The notes: generated by a model from the letters alone, not told the origin. DNA of 38,481 nt from Copromyces sp. CBS 386.78 (GCA_030685235.1 MU839293.1:1-38481), one strand, 5' to 3'. Positions 1-10,972 are shown, counted from the stretch's first letter. Made by a program: numbers and translations.

Positions 1-1138
1 GTTTGAGGTTGTGTTGTGAGTGTTTGACGTGTGCAGTCTCGATGACCAGAGACACTGAAAGCTCTGAAAAGTGAGGGCGTTGTTTCCCAGAAATCTTTGG
101 CCCAGGGGAACAAGACGCTGTAAACACCCGAAACCCACCAAGACCCAACGGGAGGGAAGCCTGCACGTGCAGATTGTGGCCAAGAAGACACTTATCCATT
201 GGACGATAGCATCAATAAAGTGGACGTGCTCGACACCGACCCAAGTCCAGCCCCGGTCCCCGCAACCCGAACCTTTTTTGTCATGGACCATCCACATTGC
301 GGCCCGTTCCTCCATTTCCCACCATCCTCAACATGGACTCCTGGCTTCCATGCCATGATTGGATGACTACCCGGGCGGTTAACCATTCATTTGGGTCTGC
401 CACAGTTCGAATGATTCCCTTCTTTGGCTTCACAGCCACCACGGACTGGGTGCACTATGGCACTCACACGTCCAAGCAGGCCATTTATCACCAGTCCTTG
501 TTCCCGTCAGCTCGGAATTGCACTAGTAGGGGTAGAATGTAGGTTTTTTTGGGCGATGCCTCGATTCAGCGTATGATCTCCCCTCGCCTATGCCAGAAAC
601 CATATGCTAACTGCTCTAGACTATTTCACAGTTACCAATGAAATGTCGATATCACCTTGGAGGTACATTGTGGCTCGGCGTGTTGTGGGGGCAGGCGTCG
701 CATTCAGCTTTCCCCGAAAGGATATCTTCACACTACCAATGGCACATGCGATTGGTGGCCGACCCACGCCAGACTGGGAATTTGGGCATTAACAGGTAGC
801 GTCCATTGGGCATCTTGACACCTAGGCTGATCTGGAAGGCCAGGCGTCAACAGCTGATGCCGCAAATGTGCACATTTCGCTAGCACATCCGCCATCCTAC
901 AGCTTTGAGACCACCTTTGGTTGGGGATGAGTCTTCTGAGCTGCAAACCAAAGTTTGGGGACACTACACCTTTGAGATTTTGGTCGGCTAACCAGTTGGT
1001 CAATACTCATCTTTTCGTTCCGTTCTGTCAACCCCTCGCTTTCTCCCTGAACATTGCAAGACGACCAACTCCTTTAATTCCACACGTTTGATCTAGTAAG
1101 CAAGCATTATACACACCCCGAAGCCCAATCTTTGCAAC
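1..1138. other. intergenic or unresolved sequence at window edge
   Basis: I find no convincing gene here. The open frames are short, overlap on both strands, mostly lack good ATG starts, and show no recognisable motif. The last 100 bases or so must hold the promoter and leader of the NLR fragment that starts at 1139. The window edge could cut a gene whose end lies here, but nothing identifies it. Confidence 0.5.
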
Positions 1139-1503
1139 ATGAAAAGGTCCTGGTCTTTCTACAATTCTGGTTCGGGTTTCTCCAACGCCAATACCGGCCA
1201 AGGGGCTCAGTATAACAACAACGCCGCTGGGCCGCAATATAACTACAACTACTATGGATGTAGGTTTCCACCACGGCTGATGATGGTACGGGCTTGTGCT
1301 AACATCCAACAGCATTGAAGCGGCTGCAGGACAAGGTTCACGAGGATTACCTCTGTCTGGCAAAATTGTGGTCCGGAGACCCGCGAGACCCGCACGTCGA
1401 AAAGGAGCGGATTGAGCTGGCGAAGGGCGGTCTGCTGGCTGATGCTTACCGTTCATCATTCGTGATCCATCTCATAAGAGCACTGGTAGGTACGTATAAA
1501 TGA
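1139..1503 (+). pseudogene. truncated fungal NLR/STAND protein, N-terminal fragment with amyloid-like motif
   Basis: Two exons, 1139-1259 and 1313-1503, are joined across a 53-base intron (donor GTAGGT at 1260, branch-like GCTAAC near 1299, acceptor CAG at 1312). They give 103 residues. Residues 9-38 are Gly/Asn/Gln/Tyr-rich with repeated G-x-G and Q-Y-N units, resembling the sigma-type amyloid signalling motif at the N-terminus of some fungal NLRs (SesB type). Residues about 42-88 match the linker that precedes NACHT in HET-E/NWD2-type receptors: GDPRDPHVEKERIE then KGGLLADAYR. Full-length proteins continue with a Trp-rich segment and the P-loop. Here the match ends exactly at that Arg, and 17 unrelated codons lead to TGA. 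No NACHT, WD or ankyrin region follows. It is either a broken gene or a short amyloid-only protein. Family is fairly sure; amyloid class is inference. Confidence 0.68.
1453..1476 (+). repeat. direct repeat copy 1 at the NLR break point
   Basis: The 17 bases at 1460-1476 (TCGTGATCCATCTCATA) recur exactly at 3463-3479. In both places a CATCAT lies just upstream, so the relation is slightly longer but gapped. Copy 1 begins within one codon of the place where the NLR homology stops, so it marks the rearrangement junction. Confidence 0.75.
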
Positions 1504-1606
1504 CTGTCACACCCCCGTCATCAGAAGAACTTCCCTCTTCACTACGCAAGCCAGAACAATCGTCACTGTCGATATAGCCCGCCTCACAACCCTCAGTTTC
1601 CTCCTC

Positions 1607-2943
1607 ATGCAGATACTGGCAGTCAACGCCGGTGACCACAACAATCACCCTCACAACAATTACCCCCACAACTTCACCTTTCCCGCCGACCCAGGTGTCT
1701 TTGGTCCTCCTCTAGAGGCCGTCCACGCCTACTTTGGTCAATAGCCCGAGGGCATAGCCGTCTCGAGCACCGGCCGGCTCTTCTCCAGCTTCGGCGGTAT
1801 CGACCCGGCCAACGTCAACAACGGCACGCCCGGGATCTTCGCAGTTGGCGAACTCACTTCTCCCTTCACCGAAAAGGCCTATCCCTCGGTGGAGATGAAC
1901 ACGCCTCCCTGCTCTGGTGGTGCAGTGGACTTAACGGACCCGGAAAACCTAGTCGGCTGCGGGAGCGCGGACCATCTGATTTCCGTGATCGGCGTAGTCA
2001 TAGATGCTCAAGATCGGTTATGGATTGTAGGCACGGGAAGGCCAGCGTACATCTTCCCCAACGGCTCCGAGGCCCTGCTCCCCTCCAGCTCCGGCGGGCC
2101 TAAACTCGTTGGCGTCGATTTATCTACCGATACCGTCTTCACGACGATCCTCTTTTCTCCCGAAGTCGCCCTGCCTAATGATAGCTTACTCGACGACGTC
2201 CGCTTTGACCTGCGTCCCAACATTACCTCTTCCGGCGCCGGCGTGGCTTACATCACGGATGCTTCCCTCAGCGGACAAAACGCCATCGTTGTCGTCGACC
2301 TCGGCACCGGCGACGCCTGGCGGAGATTGCAAGGGAACCCGTCTATCTTGCCTGAACTGCAATTCCTCCCTTTTGTTTGGGGCTAACCCCTTTACTTCGT
2401 TCCGGACCCCGGCCACCCGCCCACCGGTAACCTCTCGACGACGCCACCCCCGGGTTATCTCCCTGTCGGCGCAGACGGCATAGCGATTTCTCCAGACGGC
2501 GAAACGCTCTTCTACGCGCCCCTCGCAAGCCGGAACCTCTACTCCGTGCCCACCGCCCTCTTACGGCGGCGTGACGACGCCGTCGAGGCTAAACTAATGG
2601 CTGCGGTAGTAGACTATGGACAGACGGGGTTCAGCGACGGGATGGAGTCGGATAGCAACGGGTTGGTGTATAAGGGGAATTAGGAGGCGAATGCCGTAGT
2701 GGCGTTTGATCCCTCGACGGGCACAACGCAGACGGTGGTGAGGGATCCGCGGATCGGGTATGTTGATTCGTTGAGTGCTGCTGACCTCGGAGGGAGGGGG
2801 TGGTTGTATTTCACGAGCAATCAGTTGCATTTGTCGGCGTTTTTCTGTCCCCGCCAGGAAGCGGGGGGGACAGGAGGAGGAGGCCTTTTGCGCTGTTTAG
2901 GGTGCCGTTGCTTGATGAGGGGGGGAAGATCGATGAGGCGTAA
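1607..2943 (+). pseudogene. yellow/major royal jelly family secreted protein, pseudogene
   Basis: One frame from ATG 1607 to about 2840 reads as a fungal member of the yellow/MRJP family (a secreted six-bladed propeller in other members). Visible family features are a hydrophobic leader around the start, an expected W-P-E-G-I-A-V-S blade motif, R-L-W-I-V-G-T-G, A-Y-I-T-D, and G-F-S-D-G-M with S-N-G-L. The frame is broken by TAG at 1742-1744, where family members have Trp (TGG to TAG), by TAA at 2384-2386, and by TAG at 2681-2683. A frameshift between about 2840 and 2884 moves the recognisable C-terminus (P-F-A-L-F-R-V-P) into another frame that ends at TAA 2941-2943. The sequence is still GC-rich, so it is not heavily RIPed. 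Function in fungi is unknown to me. The hydrophobic leader may begin upstream of 1607, where no in-frame ATG is left. Confidence 0.8.
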
Positions 2944-3384
2944 AGGAGATTTTACATGTTGGGGAGAGAAACGTAGCTTCTTCTTTGTGTAGTAGGTAGA
3001 GGTACCTAGGAATGGAAGGGTACCTACTAGGGAGAAAAATATGGTAATGGATAGGACCAGACCGGAAAGGACAGTATCGCAGTAAACCGAGTGGATGTGA
3101 ACGCGAGGGTACAGGAATAAACGAAAGTAGTAGTGAACTGGTGGAAAATACCAAGATAACCATGTTGCTCAACAGACATTGAGGTGACCGTCTAGTATGC
3201 CGTGGGTTTTGATGTCAATCAGGAGATACTGAGCAAGGCAAGCCATAGTTCATACCGTCGGATTCTGTGAGAAGATTCTGGGCGTTTGCTGCACAGACCG
3301 CTAGTCCTTTGCCCTGCACCCTCTTTGACAGCGGTTCTGGCACTTCCCAGAATCCCCTCCTTTGCAGACCTACCTCCTCTTTGT

Positions 3385-3410
3385 ATCGCCAGCTCTATCT
3401 AGCTGGCGAT
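3385..3410. repeat. perfect 10-bp inverted repeat (hairpin)
   Basis: ATCGCCAGCT at 3385-3394 and AGCTGGCGAT at 3401-3410 are exact reverse complements separated by six bases. The flanks give no clear role. No T-run follows, so it is not an obvious terminator. Confidence 0.6.
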
Positions 3411-3462
3411 CCCTTCCAGCCTCAGGTAGCTGGATCCCTCAATATCATCATTCCCATCATTT

Positions 3463-3479
3463 TCGTGATCCATCTCATA
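3463..3479 (+). repeat. direct repeat copy 2
   Basis: Identical over 17 bases to 1460-1476. The two copies bracket the yellow/MRJP pseudogene at a distance of 2003 bases. Downstream sequence does not resume the NLR. Confidence 0.75.
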
Positions 3480-5075
3480 GTTGTCCTTCATCTAGGCGCA
3501 AAACCAGGATGTGTTATTGGCCGTCTATTTTCCTCTAGAGCCTGAACAAGGCATTGAACAGGGCATCTGGACGCCTCATCGCGCTTCTCCAGGAGGAGCG
3601 TCGGGAGAGACATGAAATCGGCTGAACAAGTTGCATTGGCGTCAACACAACTTGGGATAGGGATCTGATGACAAGCATCCTACTACCTTCTCTAAGTAAT
3701 CTGGGTTTCTCTCTCCTTTCTTTTTCATTTGAAGACATCTTCCCTGGCGACTTACCATCCTCGACAATCACCCGTAACCATCTTGGGGAAGGCTCCGAAA
3801 TTTCCATACTTCGCTAAGCACACGTTCGCATCACCACCGGTGGCTGTTACAGTCACGGATGTCCCACTCTCTGGAGGTATAGCTCAATAGCGCAGTCGCG
3901 AATCGTGGGAGAGGGTTGATCAAGCCGTCGGCTGCGATGGACTCCGGTAAATATCTCCCCTAGTTTGTATTCTCGGTCTTTTGAAGATTTATATAATGAT
4001 ATTGCGTTGGTTCGGGGATTCTTCCCGGATACTGGGGGCTCGTCAATATTGGATTTTACCGAGCGACGAATAGTTGGACCAATGAAGTAGGGCAAGGCAG
4101 GCAGATGAAGGAGGTAGGCCGATATAGGCAGACGAAAGAGGTAGGTCAAGGTAGACGAGTGAAAAGTCGGGCTTGTGCATACTTTAGAGTTGGGCATCAG
4201 ATCCCAGAGCTGTGGTTGGCACGTCGAACGCCGCCAAGATGTAGGCGTTTTCCTATTCCGCAGCCCTGCCCCGTATACATCTCTCTCAGCCAATCGACTA
4301 ACCGCGGTTACTACGAACCAATCAGCAATAGTCTTCTGACCAACCTGGAGGTGCAATCTCGGTGTTTCAGAACGGTCAATTTTTCTCGTAATCTACCCAA
4401 TTGTATTAATCTCTTTAGCGCCGCCTCCACACTCACCGTAATGCCTCCGTAACGAACGATTTGATACGGGAGGTGATTGTTCAGTTTTTTGACCCTGCCA
4501 CGTGATTAAAAGACCCGTTTCATGTCCATCCTACTCCCATACACAAGCTTAGTGAGGGCCAGACTAGTAGTTGGGTCGGTGACGACCAGCGAATCCCTGG
4601 TGTTGTATGTTTTTATTTTTTTTCTCTTTTCATACCTTCCTTCCTTCCTTCCTCTCCCTCCAGACGGCCGGCAAACGCTCCGCCAATCTCCCGATGATAG
4701 GACTGTCAGGACTCACTTCGTTAGGTTCCACTTGGTCAGCACAAATGTCGGCTGGCTCATCTCATCTCAGCTGTTTCCACGGCGGGTCTTGAAAATATAG
4801 AGTTCTGAACCATAAATCAGAATCCATGTCCTAGGTACCTTACTAGTAGAAGATATCGAACAAAAGCTATACTATACTAAAAGGCCACGTCGTGCTCTGC
4901 GATAACTCGAAACTTGCTTCTGCTTTTGCTTCCCACGCCAAATGCCTAATCAATGCTTGATTTCGACCACCAAAGTCCAAAAAGAAGCTCCCATCCGTCC
5001 ATGTCTGCCGTCATGTCCCCTACGTCCTACGTCCTATTACCTACTGTGTAGGTGCCTACAGTGTGATGATTCCTT

Positions 5076-8000
5076 TCACGCCCCCTTCGACCGTCTCGTA
5101 GTCCTGTTCCTCCCTCCATATCCCTTCTCCCCCTTCCCTACAGGTCTCATCGTCCTTCCGACCAAACGCGTCCGACTTCCGATTCCATGCATTCCATGCT
5201 CTTCATTATCCCTAACGGACGCATCCAAATCCCCAACCTCCTGTGCCGGTTGCTGCCCAAGTCTAGATGTAGAACCAGCAGCGGAATCGATCGAGGTAGC
5301 TTCTTCGTCGCCGTCGCCGTCGCCGAACTTGGAGAGCAATTTCTGTCGAGCCTTGCGGGAGTCAATGTCTTGGTAATCGATCTGTGTTGGCCGTGGTCCT
5401 TCCTTATCGTCCTTTTTGGAGCCGCGGGTTTTGCGTTTTGTGGTGGTGGTGGTGGCCGGGGCTGCTGGGGAAGTGGCTTCCTGTTGTTGGGGCTGGCGAC
5501 GGGACTTGGCTTGGCGGCCTGGCTCGGCTTCAGGAGCATCGACCACACCCTCCTCGCTTGCCGCCGAGACGTTGCTCATTGCTCTTCCCAAGATCTCCCG
5601 CTTTCGTCGACGGGCTTTGGCGGTGACGGATGAATCATCTGAGCGTACCGAGGCGGCTTCGCTTGGGGCTCTTGTTGCCCTGGTCAAGGTCCTGATCTCT
5701 GTTGCCTCTACCGCTGTCATGGAACTAGCCCTACCCCCGTGGGAGTGCGAGTGTGAGAGGGCGCTGGCAAAAGACGTTGCTGCGGCTGTATCCACCATGC
5801 TAGCCTCGCCGTCACCACCACCACCACCGCCGGCATCAAGCAACAAGTCGACTAATCGATCGGTGACCTTTAACTTCTCGGCCCTTTTCTTCTCTTCGGC
5901 TTCCTTGAGCAACCGGCGGCGGAGCTCTTCGGCGGTTTCGCCCGGGTCTTCTATTACCGGCTCTTCTTCCTCCAAGGCTCCAAGTTTGCTTGGCGATTTG
6001 GACTGTTGTCGTTTGCCTACGGCATGCTTGTCCTCCGCGACTGCTAAGTCGTCTTCGCCGGGGAGGGTGAGGGGATCATCGTCCTCTGCTGCAGAGTCCG
6101 CATCCGAATCTGCTATCTCGCTTTTTATCCTGCCAAGCGGTTTTCGACCTGGCTGCTGTTTTTGTTGTTGTTTTGAATAAGAAGACGTGGGCTGGGAGAG
6201 GTTGGAAATATCTGCTAGCGGTGCGCCAGCTGCTGCTGCTGCTGCTGACTTCTTCTTTCCAGGGGTGGTATTCGCCGTGCTTGGTTGACGCTGACTCGGT
6301 GCTGTCTCGTAGCTGTCGTGGGACTCGTCTAATGCTGTTGCCAGCGCTGGAGTTGCTTTGTTGCTCTTAGACTCGGAGGCTAAAGATCTCCTCTTCTCTC
6401 GGAGAGCAGAAGTGAAGTCCGAGGCGTCGACGCGGCTGCGTGATTTGCTTGCGGCGGCAGCAGCCGCCGGTTTTGGAAGCAAATCCTCGTCGACGTTGCC
6501 TATCTTGGAGGCCTTGGGTTGTTTCTCCGTAGCCTTCTCTCTACCGGCTACCTGGCTGCCCTTCAAGGCCGGTGGTTCCTCGGGACGGATCTTCTGGTTG
6601 AGTTCGGGGAAGAGAAAGTCCTCGATAGGACACTTGAACCCCGTGGCGATGCACCTCCACAACCATTCTGCCCTAACAATCGGTACCTTCCACAGTAGCG
6701 CCATGTCGAGTTTCTGTTTCCTTATGACAGACACCGACGGCGCTACCAGTACCGACACATCTGCCGTAAACCTCTCTTCATACCTAGCACCCAGTTGCCT
6801 AATAGCCTTATCCACATGGTTGAGGTCCACGCCTGTAAACCCTGCCGTCGAGATAGAAAGGGTATCAAAGTCTGGAACGGGAAACAAGGGAAACGGTCGG
6901 CCGAGGACATGCTCGTTGGGGTCGAAGAAGTATTTCTTGTGTAGACACCGTTCGATGTAAAACTCGGTAATGATGTAGACGTTTTCTGGAAGACGGGGAT
7001 GGCTGTCGGGTTGGGAGTTTTGTGGTACGACGAGAAAGCGGTGGGCCATTTGCGCGCCAGAGGCAGACGCGCACTCGTCGAGAGTCTGGCAGACGACGCC
7101 GCCTAGGGAAGCGACGGTGTTGGTGAGGATTTCGGTCTCTTTGGGTGCGAAGCCGGCTACGTAGAAGCAGCAGTAGGCAAAGATGAAATCGTCATGGGGT
7201 ATGCCGAAGGACGAAAGCCTTGAGCCCTGGGTGTCAACCGATTGTGCTGGACCGGAAGGCTGCTGGCTCGGGTCGCGCTGGGCGGGGGCTGAGGGAGTCG
7301 GTTGTGCTTGGGAAGCTCCGGCGAGGGGAGCCGGGGCAGCAGCAGGCGAAGAAGTGGCCGCGGGGGGCACACCCAGGATGCTCCCCCACAGACTATCCCT
7401 TTGGCTGTTGAGCTTGATACTAGCAGTCTTTCTCAGCTTTCGCCTCCCCGTCTCTTGTCCCTCGACGGCGGTTTCCCTCAGTCTCTTGCCCAGGGAGGCA
7501 ACCCGGCCGCTTTGTCTGTTCCAAGCGCCAACTCCCCTTTCGTTTTGCGGCAGAAGAGGATCGTAGCATTTCTCGTCTAGAATCAGACCACGCTCGACGC
7601 AATCATTGATCCACTCGACCGAGACAGTTCTAATGCCCCAGTTCTGAGCAGCCTGGTACTTGCGACCTTCTGGCTTGTAGACGACGAGGTGGGTGACGCG
7701 ACGGGTCAAGTCGCCAGTGTAAGTACCACCGCCCTTTTCTACCATGTCGATGATGTGCTGGCGCTCTTCGGCTTCCATAAAGCCGGTCGAGCAGATCAGG
7801 AGCTTTTGTCGAGGTTCGGTTGTGCCGTCGACTAGGTTCGGTTCGCCGCCGCCGGTCTCGAAGGGTTTCATCTGCCATTCTTTCTCGAGGGCAATGAAAT
7901 CGATGTCGGCGTCTTCGACCCAGAGCTTCCGGAGGGCTTCAATCCAGCCGGCGGCCATGGCCTTGACGTCGGGACGTTCCTTTGCGACATGGCGGTACTT

Positions 8001-8301
8001 GGCGGTATCGTATTCGCCGACGATGAGGTGGGTACAATCGGGGGTGAGGTCGTGTTTGTGCTTGCCGCCGAGTTCGTCGGTTTTGCTGGCGATGTCATTC
8101 TGTTGATTCAGAAGTCAGTTGGCTGTCAAGGCTGTAGGTAGGATGGGCGAGGCTGAGGGAGACAGGTACCCTTAGTTCTGGAGAGATGCTGGTGCAGCAC
8201 ACGACGACGCCCTTGAGAGGATGGGAGGGATCAAAGAGGACATTGTCGGGGTCTGATGAAGGCGATCCGGCGCGCGATGAAGACGCGGGATGGTTGCTCA
8301 T
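5076..8301 (-). CDS. TopBP1/Dpb11/Rad4 (Cut5)-type BRCT scaffold protein
   Basis: Exon 1 is 8301-8170 (44 codons from MSNHPASSSR), the intron is 8169-8100 (70 bases, GTACCT to CAACAG), and exon 2 runs 8099-5076. The product is 1051 residues. It has four BRCT domains: about 28-110 (with the D-x-T-H-L-I-V-G core), 141-225 (G-G-T-Y, T-H-L-V-V, S-V-E-W-I), 349-440 and 456-545 (A-E-W-L-W). This paired layout is that of yeast Dpb11, fission yeast Rad4/Cut5 and metazoan TopBP1. Those proteins link CDK-phosphorylated Sld3/Sld2-type factors to the replisome at origin firing and activate ATR/Mec1 in the nucleus. Residues after about 550 are low-complexity, with acidic, Ala and Gln tracts, a KRKTR basic cluster, and a conserved-looking T-Q-I-D-Y patch near the C-terminus. 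It is longer than Dpb11 (764) or Rad4 (648), as filamentous fungal homologues tend to be. An ATG at 7958 is not the start, because it would remove most of BRCT1. The coding sequence looks intact. Confidence 0.9.
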
Positions 8302-9369
8302 GTTTTTCGCATTGGTTGTCTTGTTGAAGAATTGAAGCAAGGAAATGAACAATGCAAGGCGCAATGAATGCTGCTGAACTGGTGGACCGCGAACGCCTCT
8401 AAGGTACTGTGTAAGTGTTATCGCAGCAATCTTTAGCACTAACACAGCACCGCGTCGCGTGGGCACCTGACTGCGGGGGCCCCTGCACCTGACAACTCCA
8501 GGCAGAAACCCGGGGTTAGGGTTAGGCACTCACCTGGCCTGGTCATCCAACTCTGTCGTAAACACCAACTCGAGCCCAATTCGCACTCTCTCCTATGATT
8601 TCGACGCTTCAACGTTTCGAAACTTCGACGATATCATCCCATCTCTAGACAACAAACAGAATGCTATCATTGTTTCGAATACGTACACTTGAATTTCACC
8701 ATGCCGAGCGGCTCCAGTCATGGCAATGAGATCAGTGATCATCAGTCTACATGACTCCCAAAGATGTACTCTTGTTGCTTTTCAGTCCCGTGGGCGGCTA
8801 TTCCCAGGAACCAACGACAACCAACAACCCATGCTAGTTGTGGTGTAGCGAGAGCAAAGTCTGTGGCCCATGTTCTCTTGGATACCTCTATCCACCTTCC
8901 TTTCTGATCCGACACCCTTGTTACTATTTCTGCCGTTACAACTCACAACATGAACCAACGCCATGTTGAATGGATACCCTTCTACCTACTGGATGCAGGT
9001 ACGCCGGATCACCCTGCTACTGGACCTGTTACGGGGATCATCTCCGTCTCCCGTCCCGACTGTCTGGATCCGAGAAGGAGTCAGAGATGAGTAGGCTAGG
9101 TAGCGATGCAACCTGAAGCGCCTCGGGACCAACAGGAATTGCAATGAGGATATCAAGTCCAGGAAGCCCGACGCGAGACCCGGGCCGGTTCCGGCATCTA
9201 GCCATGTCTTGTGTAGAGTTACAACGGTCAGGGGCAACTTTCATGTATCGGTCAGTCACGTTAAAACCCAAGTGTTGCCATGTTGACTTACTCCCAACCT
9301 CAAGACACTCCTCCTCCATACATCCAGATCCCAATTACCAAAATCCAGAGCCGCCTGGGTTTCTTCATC
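8302..9369. promoter_or_regulatory. divergent intergenic region between the BRCT and secreted-protein genes
   Basis: These 1.07 kb separate two genes read in opposite directions, so both promoters must lie here. No third gene is supported. The only distinct motif is a telobox-like GGGTTAGGGTTAGG about 210 bases upstream of the BRCT start codon. Confidence 0.5.
8512..8526. promoter_or_regulatory. telobox-like TTAGGG tandem
   Basis: Two tandem TTAGGG-type units, the ascomycete telomere repeat, stand alone in a gene-rich area upstream of the BRCT gene. Teloboxes in fungal promoters are known binding sites for Myb-type factors (Tbf1/Teb1). A role here is inference. Confidence 0.4.
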
Positions 9370-10972
9370 ATGCGCGTCAAGTTTGCCATCAGCTCTGGCG
9401 CTCTGTCACTGGCACTATTGCTCTTTGGCCATGGCCACCTCGCCAAGGCAACTACTACATCTGCCCCCGAGACATCTTACATAGGTATACTTGGACAACA
9501 TCCCATATCTTGCCAACGCCTCCAATGTCATCCCAATGTCCTGGCCCGCATTGGAAGCCGCCTTTGCAGACCCGATCCGCGAGGACATTGCCACTTTCAC
9601 CGGTCTAGACTGGACAAAGCCGTACCCCGGGAGTCCGCTGCCAGGCTTCACTGCCCATTTGCGGATAGCGGACCACGTGCCTTTTCCGGCCCGCGTGACG
9701 GAGGAGAATGCCACCACCGACGTGGCAGCTCTCAATTACGGCATCCCACCGTCCATGAGAAAGGCAGATGGCCTCCTCCCCAAGACCATGCATCCCTCGT
9801 GGTATATCTGTCAGCACTATTATGTCAGCAACCTGCCTGACCCAGCCTCGGACGTTGCGCACGACTGTTCCTTCCTGCCCAGCCAATGCCAGAAGGACTT
9901 GAAAGCCGACATGATTGCGAACTGGGGAGCATACGAGGACGAGGAGGGCGGTATCAGGTGCAGCGGATGGTCCCTTGACACCATTACGCCAAGTTGCCAA
10001 AGCGCGCTGGGATTTGTGACAGCAGATGTAGTCGGTAAGTGCAATCTCGTTGATCATGGTCCTGATATTGAGGTTGACACGTGTCTCTATTTCTTGCTTT
10101 CAATAGGTTTTGATGCGTCCTATCTCGAAGACGAGGTCGCGGCCAGAGATGCCGCAGTGGATGAAGTCGGCCCCTATTCGTGGATGATTGGCGACGGTTT
10201 CCGCGAGCCAAGCACAGAGACATCGTACCTTGCTGCAGCCAACAGGACCTATCTTGTTGCTACTGTGTTTGGGTACAGTTCTGGGTATGACAGTTCGGTC
10301 CAGCCAAGGGTGGAACTTTCGTGTCTTCGACCAAAGTGGACCGCACCTCCAGAGCCGGCAGAGCCGACTGAGACCACTTCTTCTTCTTCGATTGCTCCTT
10401 CTTCTTCTTCTTCTTCTTCTTCTTCTTTCACCTCGACCTCATCAAGCTCAGCATCTTCGGAGACGACGTCAGCAGCCTCTTCCATGTCCTCCTCCACTAT
10501 GATCTCTGGGTCCAGTACGGCTATGTCTTCATCACAAACAGCTCCGACCTCATCGTCGTCACTGACCTCGAGCAAGACTACTACTTCCACTGCACCTGCA
10601 TCGCCATCCTCCACTATGCACTGCACAGGTATGTTATTACTCATAGCATAAACTTTACAGTGAGATACCCAAGCTAACCTAACCTTTCCCTTCCCCTACA
10701 CACCAGGTGGTACCACGGCTGAAGGGATCTCGGGCAATCTCCTCGGGCTTTGTTCCTACAGCTGTGATTTCGACCACTGCATCGACTCTGCTTGTGTCTG
10801 CACCCGGTCCGCGGCGGCAGCAGTTGCGGCACCAACCCAGTTGGCAGGAAAACACGGGTGCCCGGCAGACAACCAGAAACCTACCAACTCGGACTATGCA
10901 TATTATGTTGATATGTGTGAGTTCATTTGCAGTCGTGGCTACTGCCCCGAGGGAGCGTGTAAGTACTGCTAA
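9370..10972 (+). CDS. secreted Ser-rich, Cys-rich protein of unknown function
   Basis: ATG 9370 opens a clear signal peptide (MRVKFAISSG, hydrophobic core ALSLALLLFG, likely cleavage after HLAKA). My model is exons 9370-9484, 9570-10034, 10107-10628 and 10707-10972, giving 455 residues. The second intron (GTAAGT to AATAG, 72 bases) and third (GTATGT to ACCAG, branch GCTAAC) are clear. The first (GTATAC to TTGCAG, 9485-9569) is needed to restore frame but has coding-like sequence and no strong branch site, so a one-base frameshift is an alternative. The ectodomain has paired Cys and N-x-T/S sites. A Ser/Thr tract of about 80 residues follows, then a C-terminal Cys module with G-L-C-S-Y-S-C and R-G-Y-C-P-E-G-A-C. 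Similar modules occur on fungal wall-acting enzymes such as alpha-1,3-glucanases, suggesting a wall or matrix role. No catalytic domain was recognised and there is no GPI signal. Confidence 0.75.
10378..10430 (+). repeat. TCT microsatellite encoding polyserine
   Basis: Nearly pure TTC/TCT triplets in the coding frame give runs of Ser in the linker of the secreted protein. The tract can change length by slippage without breaking frame. Confidence 0.75.

Larger units (their letters stand above)
2944..5075. other. intergenic region, about 2.1 kb
   Basis: No gene is supported. The segment holds the second copy of the 17-base repeat (3463-3479), a perfect 10-bp hairpin (3385-3410), a short TTCC run near 4630-4650, and several TAGGTACCT-like motifs. 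A tRNA-like patch near 3880 was examined and rejected. Open frames are short and overlapping. Confidence 0.6.

Noticed and set aside
3870..3945. tRNA-like string (GGTATAGCTCAATAGCGCAG)
   Set aside because: There is no matching acceptor stem and no T-loop GTTCGANTC, so it does not fold as a tRNA.
5147..7602. Several long open frames on both strands inside the BRCT gene
   Set aside because: They are shadows of the GC-rich, low-complexity coding sequence and show no domain or start context of their own.
7868..8529. Separate small minus-strand genes at the 5' end of the BRCT gene
   Set aside because: They are the first exon and alternate frames of the same gene; splicing 8169-8100 joins BRCT1 in frame.
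10249..10644. Minus-strand acidic open frame (poly-Glu)
   Set aside because: It is the antisense of the serine repeat in the secreted protein.
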